Positions 34,705-43,695 of a DNA stretch of 64,000 bases are shown piece after piece (the first letter of the stretch is position 1; each line of letters starts with the position of its first letter). The DNA is taken from positions 372,001 to 436,000 of the forward strand of contig NZ_JAHKPY010000014.1 in the NCBI RefSeq assembly GCF_018860745.1, given 5' to 3'. A program made the translations under genes and the position numbers. The notes under the pieces were generated by a model, which had not been told where the DNA came from, did no database searches, and saw only the letters and a program-made list of their open reading frames with translations. This DNA comes from Zobellia uliginosa. GTDB taxonomy: Bacteria > Bacteroidota > Bacteroidia > Flavobacteriales > Flavobacteriaceae.

Positions 34705-35421
34705 ATGGGCATATTTAAAGTATCACCTTTACGAAAGAGACAATTTTGGGGAGGTCTTTCAGGCCTCGCTTTAGGGGTAGGAGTCATTTTGTTTTTATCT
34801 CTAAAAACATCAGAAGAATATGTTTCCTTGGGCCCGATGAATAATGGTCATAATGAGATATCATGTGCCGCTTGTCATACAGATGCTAATGGCAATTTAT
34901 CTCAGCAAATACAATCCAATATGGCGCATGCCTTTGGAATGAGAGAAAACGGAGTGGATTTTGGCACCAAAGACGTAACGGTAAAAAATTGTTTAGAATG
35001 CCATGACCGTCCAAATGACCGCCATCCTACGTATAGATTTTCTGAACCTAGATTCAGAAAGGTAATAAAGAAAATTGATGCCACTACTTGTATTACCTGT
35101 CATACGGAACACAATGGGGAGCGTGTTAGTGTTGCTGCAATTAATTACTGTATGAATTGCCACCAGGATTTAGAAGTGGAGAATGACCCTGTAAATATAT
35201 CCCATGTAAAACTAATAGCCAACGAACAATGGTTCACTTGTATTCAATGTCATGATTTTCATGGTAACCATAGGTATAATGTGCCCACTAAACTTCAGGA
35301 TACAATACCACTAAAAATCATACAGAATTATCTTGATGGTGGCGAAGATCCGTATGGAAAGGACAAAAAATACTTAGGGCTGTCAGAACCTGAATGGATT
35401 AAAACACTTCAAAAGAAATAA
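34705..35421 (+). CDS. Membrane-anchored pentaheme cytochrome c
   Basis: An N-terminal membrane anchor (about 12-32) and five CXXCH motifs (CAACH, CLECH, CITCH, CMNCH, CIQCH) in a 238-aa periplasmic protein, of the cytochrome c3/NapC-NrfH-like group. Several extra His residues may be distal ligands. It is last in the redox operon and likely accepts electrons from the cytochrome b or delivers them to a periplasmic acceptor. The terminal acceptor is not encoded here. Confidence 0.88.
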   Translation: MGIFKVSPLRKRQFWGGLSGLALGVGVILFLSLKTSEEYVSLGPMNNGHNEISCAACHTDANGNLSQQIQSNMAHAFGMRENGVDFGTKDVTVKNCLECHDRPNDRHPTYRFSEPRFRKVIKKIDATTCITCHTEHNGERVSVAAINYCMNCHQDLEVENDPVNISHVKLIANEQWFTCIQCHDFHGNHRYNVPTKLQDTIPLKIIQNYLDGGEDPYGKDKKYLGLSEPEWIKTLQKK

Positions 35422-35645
35422 GATAATATCTATTATACCAAAGGGGTGTAGCTTTCTCAATATTGTTTCTACAAGCCCTTAATTTTCAATACTACGTATT
35501 TATACTTTTATCAGTAAAGGGTGATGCGTAGATGTTTATCGTCTGTAAATCAATATGTTATTGATTAAACCTGTTTTTATGCAGTTTTTAATATGTGTAA
35601 AAAGATGAATGCTTATGTCCTTTTGCATTAGACGAAAAGTTAATT
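35422..35645 (+). promoter_or_regulatory. Long leader/promoter region of the ABC nitrate importer
   Basis: It holds an imperfect operator, TACGTAT-TT-ATACTTT (35493-35508), about 150 bases before the main promoter. I see no gene or terminator in it. Confidence 0.45.
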
Positions 35646-35682
35646 ACGTATACATTTGTCAAAAGTAAGTACTAATACGTAG
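35646..35682 (+). promoter_or_regulatory. Promoter and operators of the ABC nitrate importer operon
   Basis: TACGTAT (35646-35652) overlaps an exact -7 box, TACATTTG (35652-35659). A 7-2-7 site, TAAGTAC-TA-ATACGTA, covers the leader at 35667-35682, 20 bases before the ATG. One site at -7 and one after the start point suggest mixed control. Confidence 0.6.
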
Positions 35683-35702
35683 TTAATTAAAACCACATTG
35701 AT

Positions 35703-37085
35703 ATGAAAACCATTTTTACAAAAGCATCATTATTTGCAACTATGGCTGCAATAGTTATGGCTTGCGGAGGAAAAGAAGCAAAAAAGACCGAAGCTACTGC
35801 AGAAGAAGCCGTTGCATCAAAAACACAGATGTTAGATATTGAAAAGCCGCAATTAACGTTCGGTTTTATAAAATTAACAGATATGGCTCCTTTGGCCATT
35901 GCCAAAGAAAAAGGATTTTTTGAAGATGAAGGGTTGTTTGTTTCCGTAGAAGCACAATCAAATTGGAAAAACGTTTTGGATCGCGTTATTGATGGTCAGT
36001 TAGACGGTTCTCATATGCTGGCAGGTCAGCCAATTGCTGCAGGTGCCGGTTTTGGAAGACAAGCCAAATTGGTAACTCCATTTTCCATGGATTTAAATGG
36101 AAACGGTATTACTGTTTCCAACGATGTTTGGTCTAAAATGAAACCAAATGTACCTGCTGATTCCGAAGGAAAGCCAATACATCCAATTAAGGCAGATGCC
36201 TTGAAACCGGTAATCACAGATTATAAGAACAGCGGTAAACCGTTTAAAATGGGAATGGTATTTCCTGTTTCCACACACAACTATGAAATACGATATTGGT
36301 TAGCTGCCGCTGGTATTCACCCAGGTATGTATACTGCAGATAACGTGCAAGGGCAAATTGATGCTGAAGTTTTACTATCTGTTACACCTCCGCCACAAAT
36401 GCCAGCTACTTTGGAATCAGGCACTATATACGGCTACTGCGTAGGTGAACCTTGGAATCAACAAGCCGTATTTAAAGGAATTGGTGTGCCGGTTACTACG
36501 AATTATGATATCTGGAAAAACAATCCTGAAAAAGTATTCGTAATGACGGAGAAGTTCGTGGCCGATAATCCAAACACGGCAATAGCTGTTACCAAAGCTT
36601 TGATTCGCGCCGGAAAATGGTTAGATGAGCCTTCTAATAGAGCTGAGGCAGTAAAAATATTGTCTATGTCTCAATATGTTGGTGCGCCCGAAGAAGTATT
36701 GGCAAACTCAATGACCGGTACGTTCGAATTTGAAAAAGGTGATAAGCGTGAGATGCCTGATTTTAACGTATTCTACAAGTACAACGCTACATATCCGTTT
36801 TACTCGGATGGTATTTGGTTTCTTACTCAAATGCGTAGATGGGGTCAAATTCCTGAAACTAAATCTGCTGAATGGTACGGTGAAACGATTAAGGATATCT
36901 ATCGTCCTGATATTTGGAAAAAAGCAGCGGACTTACTGGTTGCAGAGGGTCAAATTCCAGCAGCAGACATCCCTGAAACAGATGGATATAAACCAGTAAC
37001 CACAGACTTCATAGACGGTACATCATACGATGCAAAAGACCCAATAGGGTATATCAATAGTTTCTCCATAGGAAACAAGGATTAA
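35703..37085 (+). CDS. nrtA: Nitrate ABC transporter substrate-binding lipoprotein (NrtA/CmpA family)
   Basis: A 460-aa lipoprotein (lipobox VMAC, Cys21) of the NrtA/CmpA/SsuA-like fold. It has '[68 protein letters not shown]', '[25 protein letters not shown]' and '[25 protein letters not shown]'. This matches nitrate/bicarbonate-binding proteins. In the middle of nitrate genes, nitrate or nitrite is the probable ligand. It is the first gene of the importer operon. Confidence 0.92.
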   Translation: MKTIFTKASLFATMAAIVMACGGKEAKKTEATAEEAVASKTQMLDIEKPQLTFGFIKLTDMAPLAIAKEKGFFEDEGLFVSVEAQSNWKNVLDRVIDGQLDGSHMLAGQPIAAGAGFGRQAKLVTPFSMDLNGNGITVSNDVWSKMKPNVPADSEGKPIHPIKADALKPVITDYKNSGKPFKMGMVFPVSTHNYEIRYWLAAAGIHPGMYTADNVQGQIDAEVLLSVTPPPQMPATLESGTIYGYCVGEPWNQQAVFKGIGVPVTTNYDIWKNNPEKVFVMTEKFVADNPNTAIAVTKALIRAGKWLDEPSNRAEAVKILSMSQYVGAPEEVLANSMTGTFEFEKGDKREMPDFNVFYKYNATYPFYSDGIWFLTQMRRWGQIPETKSAEWYGETIKDIYRPDIWKKAADLLVAEGQIPAADIPETDGYKPVTTDFIDGTSYDAKDPIGYINSFSIGNKD

Positions 37086-37118
37086 GTATAGAGAAAATCG
37101 AAGCAAAATTACAGTATC

Positions 37119-38219
37119 ATGGAACAAGATATCACATTAAAGAAAGAGGGACAAGGGCTTGCATTTTTAAAGCCCTTAGTAACTAAGCTTACTCCTAAAT
37201 TTCAGAAAGGAGACATATTGTCGTCATTAAAAAAAGCCGGAATTACTATAGTTTCCATTCTATTGTTTTTGGGATTATGGCAGCTTGGTTCAAAAGCACT
37301 ATATAACAAGGAAGCAGATTATAAAATTGAAAAAGCACTTACGGAACGCGGCCAAGAGGCTGCGGATGCTGAACGCGCTTGTATTGAATCTGGAGATAGT
37401 AGTTGCCAACCAAATACGCTTCCTTCTCCTGCGCAAGTGTGGGGGTCTTTGCAATCATTGATTGCGGATCATAAAGTTATAACGGCAGACAAAGCAGCTT
37501 TTGTTGAAAAGATGGCAAAAACCAATGCCAAGCTTACAGCCCAAGGTAAAAACGCTATTGTTTATACCGGTAGAGCATCTTTCGTGGATATTGTTCTTAC
37601 CAGTATTAAAACCGTTTTCGCCGGATTTCTTTTGGCACTTTTAATTGCGGTACCTATTGGAATAATAATAGGCTTGAGTCCGTCATTACGAAGTGCCTTC
37701 AACTGGTTTATTCAAATATTTAAACCGGTATCTCCCGTGGTATGGTACTTGTTGGTTTTTATGATTGTAAAAACACTGTATATCGGAGACAGTTCTGATA
37801 ATGCTTTTGTAATCTCTTTTATCAGTGTTGGTCTGTGTGCCATGTGGGCAACTTTGGTTAATACGGCAATGGGAGTTGCTTCTGTAGATAAGGATTATAT
37901 AAACGTAGCTAAAGTTCTAAAATTGGGAACCTTTCAAAAGGTTTTTAAAGTGATATTACCTTCCTCTTTACCGCTTATATTCACGGGATTACGAATTACG
38001 CTATCCGTTGCTTGGATGGTACTAATTGCCATAGAACTTTTGGCGCAGAGTCAAGGCTTGGGCTTATTTGTATGGGAAGAGTTCCAAAACGGAGCAAACG
38101 ATTCAAATGCGAAGATTATAGTAGCGATGTTCGTTATTGGGATTATCGGATTCCTTTTGGATAGAATAATGTTGTCCGTACAGAATTTGGTTTCCTTCAA
38201 TAAAAATGAAATGGCCTAA
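37119..38219 (+). CDS. nrtB: Nitrate ABC transporter permease
   Basis: A 366-aa BPD-type permease. An N-terminal helix (about 42-60) is followed by a ~100-residue charged insert and then the five-helix permease core ('FAGFLLALLIAVPIGIIIGLSPSLRSAFNWFIQIFKPVSPVVWYLLVF') and the EAA-loop region 'NVAKVLKLGTFQKVFKVILPSSLPLIFTGLRI'. The family is NrtB/CmpB. The insert is on the periplasmic side by topology and is typical of long NrtB forms. Confidence 0.92.
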   Translation: MEQDITLKKEGQGLAFLKPLVTKLTPKFQKGDILSSLKKAGITIVSILLFLGLWQLGSKALYNKEADYKIEKALTERGQEAADAERACIESGDSSCQPNTLPSPAQVWGSLQSLIADHKVITADKAAFVEKMAKTNAKLTAQGKNAIVYTGRASFVDIVLTSIKTVFAGFLLALLIAVPIGIIIGLSPSLRSAFNWFIQIFKPVSPVVWYLLVFMIVKTLYIGDSSDNAFVISFISVGLCAMWATLVNTAMGVASVDKDYINVAKVLKLGTFQKVFKVILPSSLPLIFTGLRITLSVAWMVLIAIELLAQSQGLGLFVWEEFQNGANDSNAKIIVAMFVIGIIGFLLDRIMLSVQNLVSFNKNEMA

Positions 38220-38243
38220 GGCCTAACCCTTAAAACGAACTAA

Positions 38244-39083
38244 ATGGCATATTTAGAACTAAATAATGTATACAAGAGTTACGGTACTGGCGAGAACGTC
38301 ACGAACGTTTTATCCAACATCAATTTAAACATTGAAGAAGGAGAATTCGTTGCTATTGTTGGCTTCACCGGAAGTGGAAAAACTACTTTAGTAAATCTAA
38401 TAAACGGATTGTTGAAACCAACTAGTGGAGAGGTTCTGTTTAAAGGTTTGCCTGTTGTGGATACCAGTCATGAGCGTGGGGTTATCTTTCAAAACTACTC
38501 TTTGCTACCATGGTTAACCGTTGGCCAGAATGTTTATATGGCAGTAAAAGAAGCTTTTCCAAAAGAGAGTAAAGCAGTATTAAAAAAGCGGGTAGCAGAT
38601 TACGTAGAAATGGTTAGCCTTAGCCCTGCAATAAACAAAAGACCCAAAGAATTATCCGGTGGTATGCGCCAAAGAGTAGCTGTGGCAAGGGCTTTAGCAA
38701 TGAATCCTGAGATGATCATTATGGATGAGCCTTTAGGTGCATTGGATGCTTTGACCCGTGGAAATCTGCAGGACGAAATATTGAACATTTGGAGCAAGGA
38801 TAAACGTACGGCACTATTAATTACGAACGATGTGGATGAAGGCATTTACATGGCAGATAGAATTATTCCTTTAAAACCGGGACCGAATGCCACATTGGGG
38901 CCGGAGTTTAAGATAGACATTGAACGGCCTCGTGACAAAACTGCAATGAACGATAATCCAAGTTTTAAAAAAACGAGAAATGCGATTATTGAATATCTAA
39001 TGGATATAGGGGACCAACGGAAGTCGGTTTCCGAGGTAGAGTACGTTCTTCCAGAAATAGCACCAAAAAGTTTTGTAGCCTAA
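38244..39083 (+). CDS. Nitrate ABC transporter ATPase 1 (H-loop His replaced)
   Basis: A 279-aa ABC ATPase of the NrtC/NrtD/CmpD type. Walker A is GFTGSGKTT, the signature is [14 protein letters not shown], and Walker B is [14 protein letters not shown]. The switch His of the H-loop, normally ITHD, reads ITND. The signature is canonical. It probably forms a heterodimer with the next ATPase. No C-terminal regulatory NrtA-like domain is fused, unlike cyanobacterial NrtC. Confidence 0.92.
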   Translation: MAYLELNNVYKSYGTGENVTNVLSNINLNIEEGEFVAIVGFTGSGKTTLVNLINGLLKPTSGEVLFKGLPVVDTSHERGVIFQNYSLLPWLTVGQNVYMAVKEAFPKESKAVLKKRVADYVEMVSLSPAINKRPKELSGGMRQRVAVARALAMNPEMIIMDEPLGALDALTRGNLQDEILNIWSKDKRTALLITNDVDEGIYMADRIIPLKPGPNATLGPEFKIDIERPRDKTAMNDNPSFKKTRNAIIEYLMDIGDQRKSVSEVEYVLPEIAPKSFVA

Positions 39084-39093
39084 ATTGAATGAT

Positions 39094-39921
39094 ATGACAG
39101 AGCTAAAAGAAAATAAACAAATGGGAACCACTCAGAACGGTATTTTATACCCTTCTCCGGTCATGTTGGATTTAAACGATCTTAAAAAAGTGTATCCTAC
39201 GCCAAAAGGGGATTATGTTGTTCTTGAGCATCTGAACCTTCAGATAATGAAAGAAGAATTCGTGACTATTATTGGTCATTCGGGCTGCGGTAAAACAACC
39301 ATGCTTTCCATGATTGCAGGTTTGAATCCAATATCAGGAGGTAATATCTCAGTTTTAGGCAATCCCGTTAAAGGACCGGGACCAGATCGGGGTGTAATAT
39401 TCCAATCACCAAGTTTAATGCCATGGATGACGGCCTTACAAAATGTACTTTTGGGTGTAAATAAAGTTTTTGCGCATGCAACTAAGGCTCAGAGACAGGA
39501 TATAGCCAAATACTATTTACATAAAGTAGGTTTAGACGGTGCTTTTCACAAAAAAGCCTCTGAACTTTCTCAAGGAATGCAGCAAAGGGTAGGTATTGCC
39601 AGAGCCTTTGCTATTAAACCTAAAGTATTATTGTTAGATGAGCCGTTTGGCATGCTAGATTCACTTACACGGGGAGAGTTACAGGATATTCTTATTGAGA
39701 TTTGGAATAAAGAAAAAATAACTGCGGTGATGATAACACATGATGTAGACGAGGCTATTTTCTTGGCCGATCGTGTGGTTATGATGACCAGCGGTCCTAG
39801 GGCAAAAATAGGAGATGTTTTAAACATTGATTTTGAAAGGCCCCGTACGCGTAAATCTGTTTTAGAGCATGATGATTACTATACGTACAGAAAACACTTA
39901 ATTGACTTTTTAGAACATTAA
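39094..39921 (+). CDS. Nitrate ABC transporter ATPase 2
   Basis: A second ABC ATPase of about 275 aa, with Walker [11 protein letters not shown], signature [14 protein letters not shown] (second position G to Q), Walker [15 protein letters not shown], and intact H-loop ITHD. The frame opens at TTG 39085, but ATG 39094 is preferred. Its signature is degenerate where its partner's H-loop is, so one of the two composite ATP sites is predicted weak and the other normal. Confidence 0.92.
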   Translation: MTELKENKQMGTTQNGILYPSPVMLDLNDLKKVYPTPKGDYVVLEHLNLQIMKEEFVTIIGHSGCGKTTMLSMIAGLNPISGGNISVLGNPVKGPGPDRGVIFQSPSLMPWMTALQNVLLGVNKVFAHATKAQRQDIAKYYLHKVGLDGAFHKKASELSQGMQQRVGIARAFAIKPKVLLLDEPFGMLDSLTRGELQDILIEIWNKEKITAVMITHDVDEAIFLADRVVMMTSGPRAKIGDVLNIDFERPRTRKSVLEHDDYYTYRKHLIDFLEH

Positions 39922-39956
39922 ACCATAACAACAAACTTTTTAAAGAAACCTAGATT

Positions 39957-41261
39957 ATGAAAAGACAGTACACATTAATAATCCTACTAGTCCTATCAAT
40001 TCAGTTCGCTACTGCGCAATTTTCTCTGGATGGAGAGTTTAAACCTCGTACTGAATACCGAAACGGTTTTGGTAGTATAATACCTGATGATGCAGATGCT
40101 GGTTTTGCAATTGCTACCCGCTTACGATTAAATGCAGGTTACCAAACAGAAGCATTTAAATTTTATATGAGTCTACAAGACGTAATGGTCTGGGGAGAAA
40201 ACAGACAACTAAAACCTGAGGATAGTAATAATTCGTTTTCCGTCTTTCAAGCTTGGGCGGATATTAAATTAAGCGAAGGTTTTTCTACAAAAATTGGTCG
40301 CCAAATGTTAGTTTATGATGACCAAAGAATTCTTGGTGGAGTAGACTGGGCTATGCAGGCACGTAATCATGATGCTGCGTTGTTGAAATATAACAAAGGA
40401 AAGTTCATGATGGATTTAGGCCTGGCGTTTAATCAAGATTTTTCTGGAACAACGGGAAATCCAGGTGGTTTTCAATCTGTAGGGACCGCTTATAACACTA
40501 CTGGGTTCTTTTCGTATAAAAGCATGCAATATTTATATTTAAAACATAAGGGAGAGGCTTTTTCTGTAAGTGGTTTAATTTTGAATAATGGTTTCCAAAA
40601 CTTTACAGGAGATGCAGATGCTCTGGTTGCAGATGGTGTTAGTAATTTAATAACCGTTGGTACACATCTGAACTATAAAAAAGGAAGTTTCGCAGCGGCA
40701 TTTAACGGGTATTTACAAACTGGGGAACGCCAGAACAGTGTAGATGTAAGTGGTGCATATCTTCTAGGGTTGGACCTGAGTTACAAAGTATCAAAAGGAG
40801 TTTCGTTAGGACTTGGAGCAGAGATTATTAGTGGAAATGATGCAAGTACTACGGATAAAACGGAGGCTTTCTTTCCACTATACGGAACCAATCATAAATT
40901 CAATGGGTTTATGGATTACTTCTACGTAGGAAATCATGCCAACTCAATAGGGCTTACGGATATTCATGCTAGCGCCAAATTTGCATTAGGTGAAACCTCT
41001 AGCTTATTGGTGAAAGTTTTGAATTTTAGTGGAGAACAGGAATTGGGAAGTGGTGAAAAATCACTTGGTACTGAAGTTGACTTGGTTTTTGCTAAGAATT
41101 TCAAGGGTTACGGATTGGCCATAGGGTATTCCCAAATGTTTGCTAGTGATGGTATGTACGAATTAAAGGGGATAACTGAGGATGCCGCCGGTAGTGTCCA
41201 AAACTGGGCATGGGTACAATTAACCATGAAACCTAAGTTTTTAAATACGGCAAAAGAATAG
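39957..41261 (+). CDS. Alginate_exp-family outer membrane porin
   Basis: A signal peptide (1-20, ...QFATAQ) is followed by a 400-residue beta-barrel of the alginate-export/OprD-like porin family ('FSLDGEFKPRTEYRNGFG', 'FQAWADIKLSEGFSTKIGRQMLVYDDQRILGGVDWAMQARNHDAALLKY'). Its position 35 bases after the importer ATPase, before the operon terminator, suggests an outer-membrane nitrate/nitrite channel, not alginate export; no alginate genes are nearby. Confidence 0.85.
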   Translation: MKRQYTLIILLVLSIQFATAQFSLDGEFKPRTEYRNGFGSIIPDDADAGFAIATRLRLNAGYQTEAFKFYMSLQDVMVWGENRQLKPEDSNNSFSVFQAWADIKLSEGFSTKIGRQMLVYDDQRILGGVDWAMQARNHDAALLKYNKGKFMMDLGLAFNQDFSGTTGNPGGFQSVGTAYNTTGFFSYKSMQYLYLKHKGEAFSVSGLILNNGFQNFTGDADALVADGVSNLITVGTHLNYKKGSFAAAFNGYLQTGERQNSVDVSGAYLLGLDLSYKVSKGVSLGLGAEIISGNDASTTDKTEAFFPLYGTNHKFNGFMDYFYVGNHANSIGLTDIHASAKFALGETSSLLVKVLNFSGEQELGSGEKSLGTEVDLVFAKNFKGYGLAIGYSQMFASDGMYELKGITEDAAGSVQNWAWVQLTMKPKFLNTAKE

Positions 41262-41290
41262 TTTACATCTATAAAGATGCTTCGATAGGG

Positions 41291-41324
41291 CCGTTACAAC
41301 CTTTTTGTTGTAGCGGTTCTTTTT
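41291..41324 (+). terminator. Terminator of the importer operon
   Basis: A 10-bp stem, CCGTTACAAC with GTTGTAGCGG (one wobble), a short T-rich loop, then TTCTTTTT. Confidence 0.8.
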
Positions 41325-41451
41325 ATAAGAATCCTAAGCTGGGGAGCTTAGCTTTAAAGTAGATTTCTAAGAATCTAGAATGAAATTCGCAGATTTGGAC
41401 TAGGCCAATGAAGGCATAAATGCATGATAATCTATTTTTGTAAAAATCGAT

Positions 41452-41475
41452 TATCTTTGTACGTATAATTACGCA
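41452..41475 (+). promoter_or_regulatory. Promoter and operator of the NarL-type response regulator
   Basis: An exact -7 box, TATCTTTG (41452-41459), is followed at once by TACGTAT-AA-TTACGCA (41460-41475), a 7-2-7 site over the predicted start point. This position predicts autorepression. Confidence 0.6.
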
Positions 41476-41479
41476 TATT

Positions 41480-42154
41480 TTGAACCAAACAACAAGTATC
41501 ATTTTAGCAGACGACCATTCTTTGGTCCGCGACGGAATTAGGGCTTTATTAGAAAGTGAATCTGATTTGAAAGTCATTGGAGAAGCTTCAGACGGTATGG
41601 AGGCAATTGAAATGGTGAATAGAAATTCGCCGGATTTATTGATAATCGATATTAGGATGCCTAAAATGACGGGCATAGAAGCGGTTGAAAAACTTAGCGC
41701 TCAAAACTCACCTGTAAAATGCATTATCCTTTCTATGCATGATTCGGAAGAGTATATTTTACAATCGGTAAAAGCGGGTGCCAGGGGATACTTATTAAAA
41801 GACACAGGAAAAGTTGAGTTTATTAAGGCTATTCATTCCGTTCGAGAAGGTGGTAAGTATTATAGTGGAGACATTTCTAATGTTTTGGTAAATAATCTCT
41901 TGGGTTCTGGTGGAGGTACATCTATTGAAACACCAAAAAAAGCGGATTCTACTAGCAATCAATTTGATTTGACGAACAAAGAACTCCAAGTGCTAGAATT
42001 GGTCTTATCAGGTTTAACCAATAAGCAAATTTCAGAAAAACTACAGAATAGTAAGCGTACGGTAGAAACACATAGATTTAACCTTATGCGTAAAATGGAG
42101 GTTAAGAATTTAATAGACCTTTCAAAAAAAGCACAACAATTTAATTTGGTGTAG
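41480..42154 (+). CDS. NarL/FixJ-family response regulator
   Basis: A receiver domain (1-125; acidic pair ADDHS, phospho-Asp in LLIIDIRMPK near residue 56, Lys in LLKDTGK) and a LuxR-type HTH (FDLTNKELQVLELVLSGLTNKQISEKLQNSKRTVETHRFNLMRKMEVKN, ~156-205) make up this 224-aa protein. The start is TTG 41480. No kinase is adjacent; the NarX-like kinase in the nirB operon (17 kb away) is the likely partner. A candidate for binding the TACGTA palindromes, one of which covers its own start. Confidence 0.9.
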   Translation: MNQTTSIILADDHSLVRDGIRALLESESDLKVIGEASDGMEAIEMVNRNSPDLLIIDIRMPKMTGIEAVEKLSAQNSPVKCIILSMHDSEEYILQSVKAGARGYLLKDTGKVEFIKAIHSVREGGKYYSGDISNVLVNNLLGSGGGTSIETPKKADSTSNQFDLTNKELQVLELVLSGLTNKQISEKLQNSKRTVETHRFNLMRKMEVKNLIDLSKKAQQFNLV

Positions 42155-42210
42155 TGCTAAAGGTTAGTACTTAATTTTCTTCTATTTTGGCTTCAGAGCA
42201 GCTTCTATCC

Positions 42211-43554
42211 ATGGAAAAAGCCATTTTTTATCATATATATCCTTTAGGGCTTTTAGGTGTGGATAAAACCAATGATTTGGTTTCCGCTCCCGTTCACAGA
42301 TTTCCCGAGCTATATGAATGGTTAAAACATATACAGGAACTGGGTTTTAATGCTTTATATATAGGCCCGGTTTTTGAGTCCTCCACACACGGGTATGATA
42401 CGGCAGACTATTATTTAGTAGACCGCCGGTTGGGTGATGATGCAGATTTGATCGCTTTTGTTGGTCAAGCGCATGAATTGGGAATAAGTGTGGTGTTAGA
42501 CGGAGTGTTCAATCATGTAGGAAGGGATTTCTTCGCATTTATAGACCTACGCAGATTTGGAAAGAAATCAAAATACATTGATTGGTTTTGCAATGTAGAT
42601 TTTTCTAAGAAGAGCCCATTAAAAGACCCTTTTATCTATGATACTTGGTCAGGTCACTATCAGCTCGTAAAACTAAACCTAAAGAACAAGGAGGTAAGAG
42701 CTTATCTATTTGGTGCAGTAAAAAAGTGGATTAACACCTATAAAATTGATGGGTTGCGTTTGGATACTGCAGATGTTCTTGATTTTGATTTTATGAGAGA
42801 GCTTTCGCTTTTCTGTAAGAAGGAGAATCCTGGTTTTTGGATTATGGGAGAAGTTGTACACGGTAATTACAACAAATGGGTAAATGCCACTATGCTGGAT
42901 TCCGTAACGAATTACGATTACCATACCCCAATTTATGAAAGTTTTAATTCAGGTAATTTCTCTAAAATTGCTAAAACTGCAACGCAAAATTTTGGCCCGA
43001 AGGGGCGTTACAAAAATCTTGAACTCTATTCGTTTGTAGATAATCATGATGTAAACAGAGCCGCCAGTACACTTAAAAAACCAGAACACCTTTTTCCTTT
43101 ATATCTTCTATTATTTACTCTTCCTGGAATACCTGCTATATATTATGGTAGTGAATGGGGTTTTGAAGGAAAGAAAACGGCACATAGCGATGATTTATTA
43201 CGGCCAAAAGTAAACCTAAAAAATCTAGGCAAGCTGGCAAAGCACCCAAAACTGTTAGATGCAATAAAACAGTTTATTTGCGTCCGAGATAATTGTAAGA
43301 CCCTATTATATGGGGCCTATGACACATTGGTAGTTAACAAAGAACAATATGTATTCACAAGGAAAAGTACGTATAAAACGGTTATTGTTATTGTAAATTC
43401 TTCAAGTAAAGTGGCAGTGATAAATATTCCGCTTAAAGGCTTTTTACTACAAAATTTCTCGGACCTCTTAAATACCGAATATTGCCAAAAAGCCAATGAA
43501 AATGGGCTCTTAGTGGAAGTTTCGCCATGTTGGGGTCGTATTTTAGTTCATTGA
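42211..43554 (+). CDS. Cytoplasmic GH13 alpha-amylase-family enzyme
   Basis: A 447-aa glycoside hydrolase family 13 enzyme without signal peptide. The conserved regions are DGVFNHVG (region I), GLRLDTADV (nucleophile Asp near 184), MGEVVHG (acid/base Glu near 213) and FVDNHDVNR (third Asp near 279), followed by a C-terminal beta-sandwich. It would cut internal alpha-glucans such as glycogen. It lies 56 bases after the response regulator in the same direction and has no TACGTA site of its own, so it may be co-transcribed with the nitrate regulator. That context is unusual. Confidence 0.88.
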   Translation: MEKAIFYHIYPLGLLGVDKTNDLVSAPVHRFPELYEWLKHIQELGFNALYIGPVFESSTHGYDTADYYLVDRRLGDDADLIAFVGQAHELGISVVLDGVFNHVGRDFFAFIDLRRFGKKSKYIDWFCNVDFSKKSPLKDPFIYDTWSGHYQLVKLNLKNKEVRAYLFGAVKKWINTYKIDGLRLDTADVLDFDFMRELSLFCKKENPGFWIMGEVVHGNYNKWVNATMLDSVTNYDYHTPIYESFNSGNFSKIAKTATQNFGPKGRYKNLELYSFVDNHDVNRAASTLKKPEHLFPLYLLLFTLPGIPAIYYGSEWGFEGKKTAHSDDLLRPKVNLKNLGKLAKHPKLLDAIKQFICVRDNCKTLLYGAYDTLVVNKEQYVFTRKSTYKTVIVIVNSSSKVAVINIPLKGFLLQNFSDLLNTEYCQKANENGLLVEVSPCWGRILVH

Positions 43555-43626
43555 TCGAAAAGTAATGAATAGGCTCTTTTTTTGTTGATGTAGGATTAAA
43601 ACATCAAACTATTACGAAAAAAACAC

Positions 43627-43670
43627 TACGTATATATACGTAATTTTTTAACTTGCTGTATCTAATTTTG
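43627..43670 (+). promoter_or_regulatory. Operator and -7 box of the nitrate reductase operon
   Basis: A perfect palindrome, TACGTAT-AT-ATACGTA (43627-43642), and an exact -7 box, TAATTTTG (43663-43670). Its half-sites lie 36 and 26 bases before the -7 box, one helical turn further than at the carrier gene. Confidence 0.7.
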
Positions 43671-43695
43671 ATGATTACATCAAAAAGGAAAAGCA

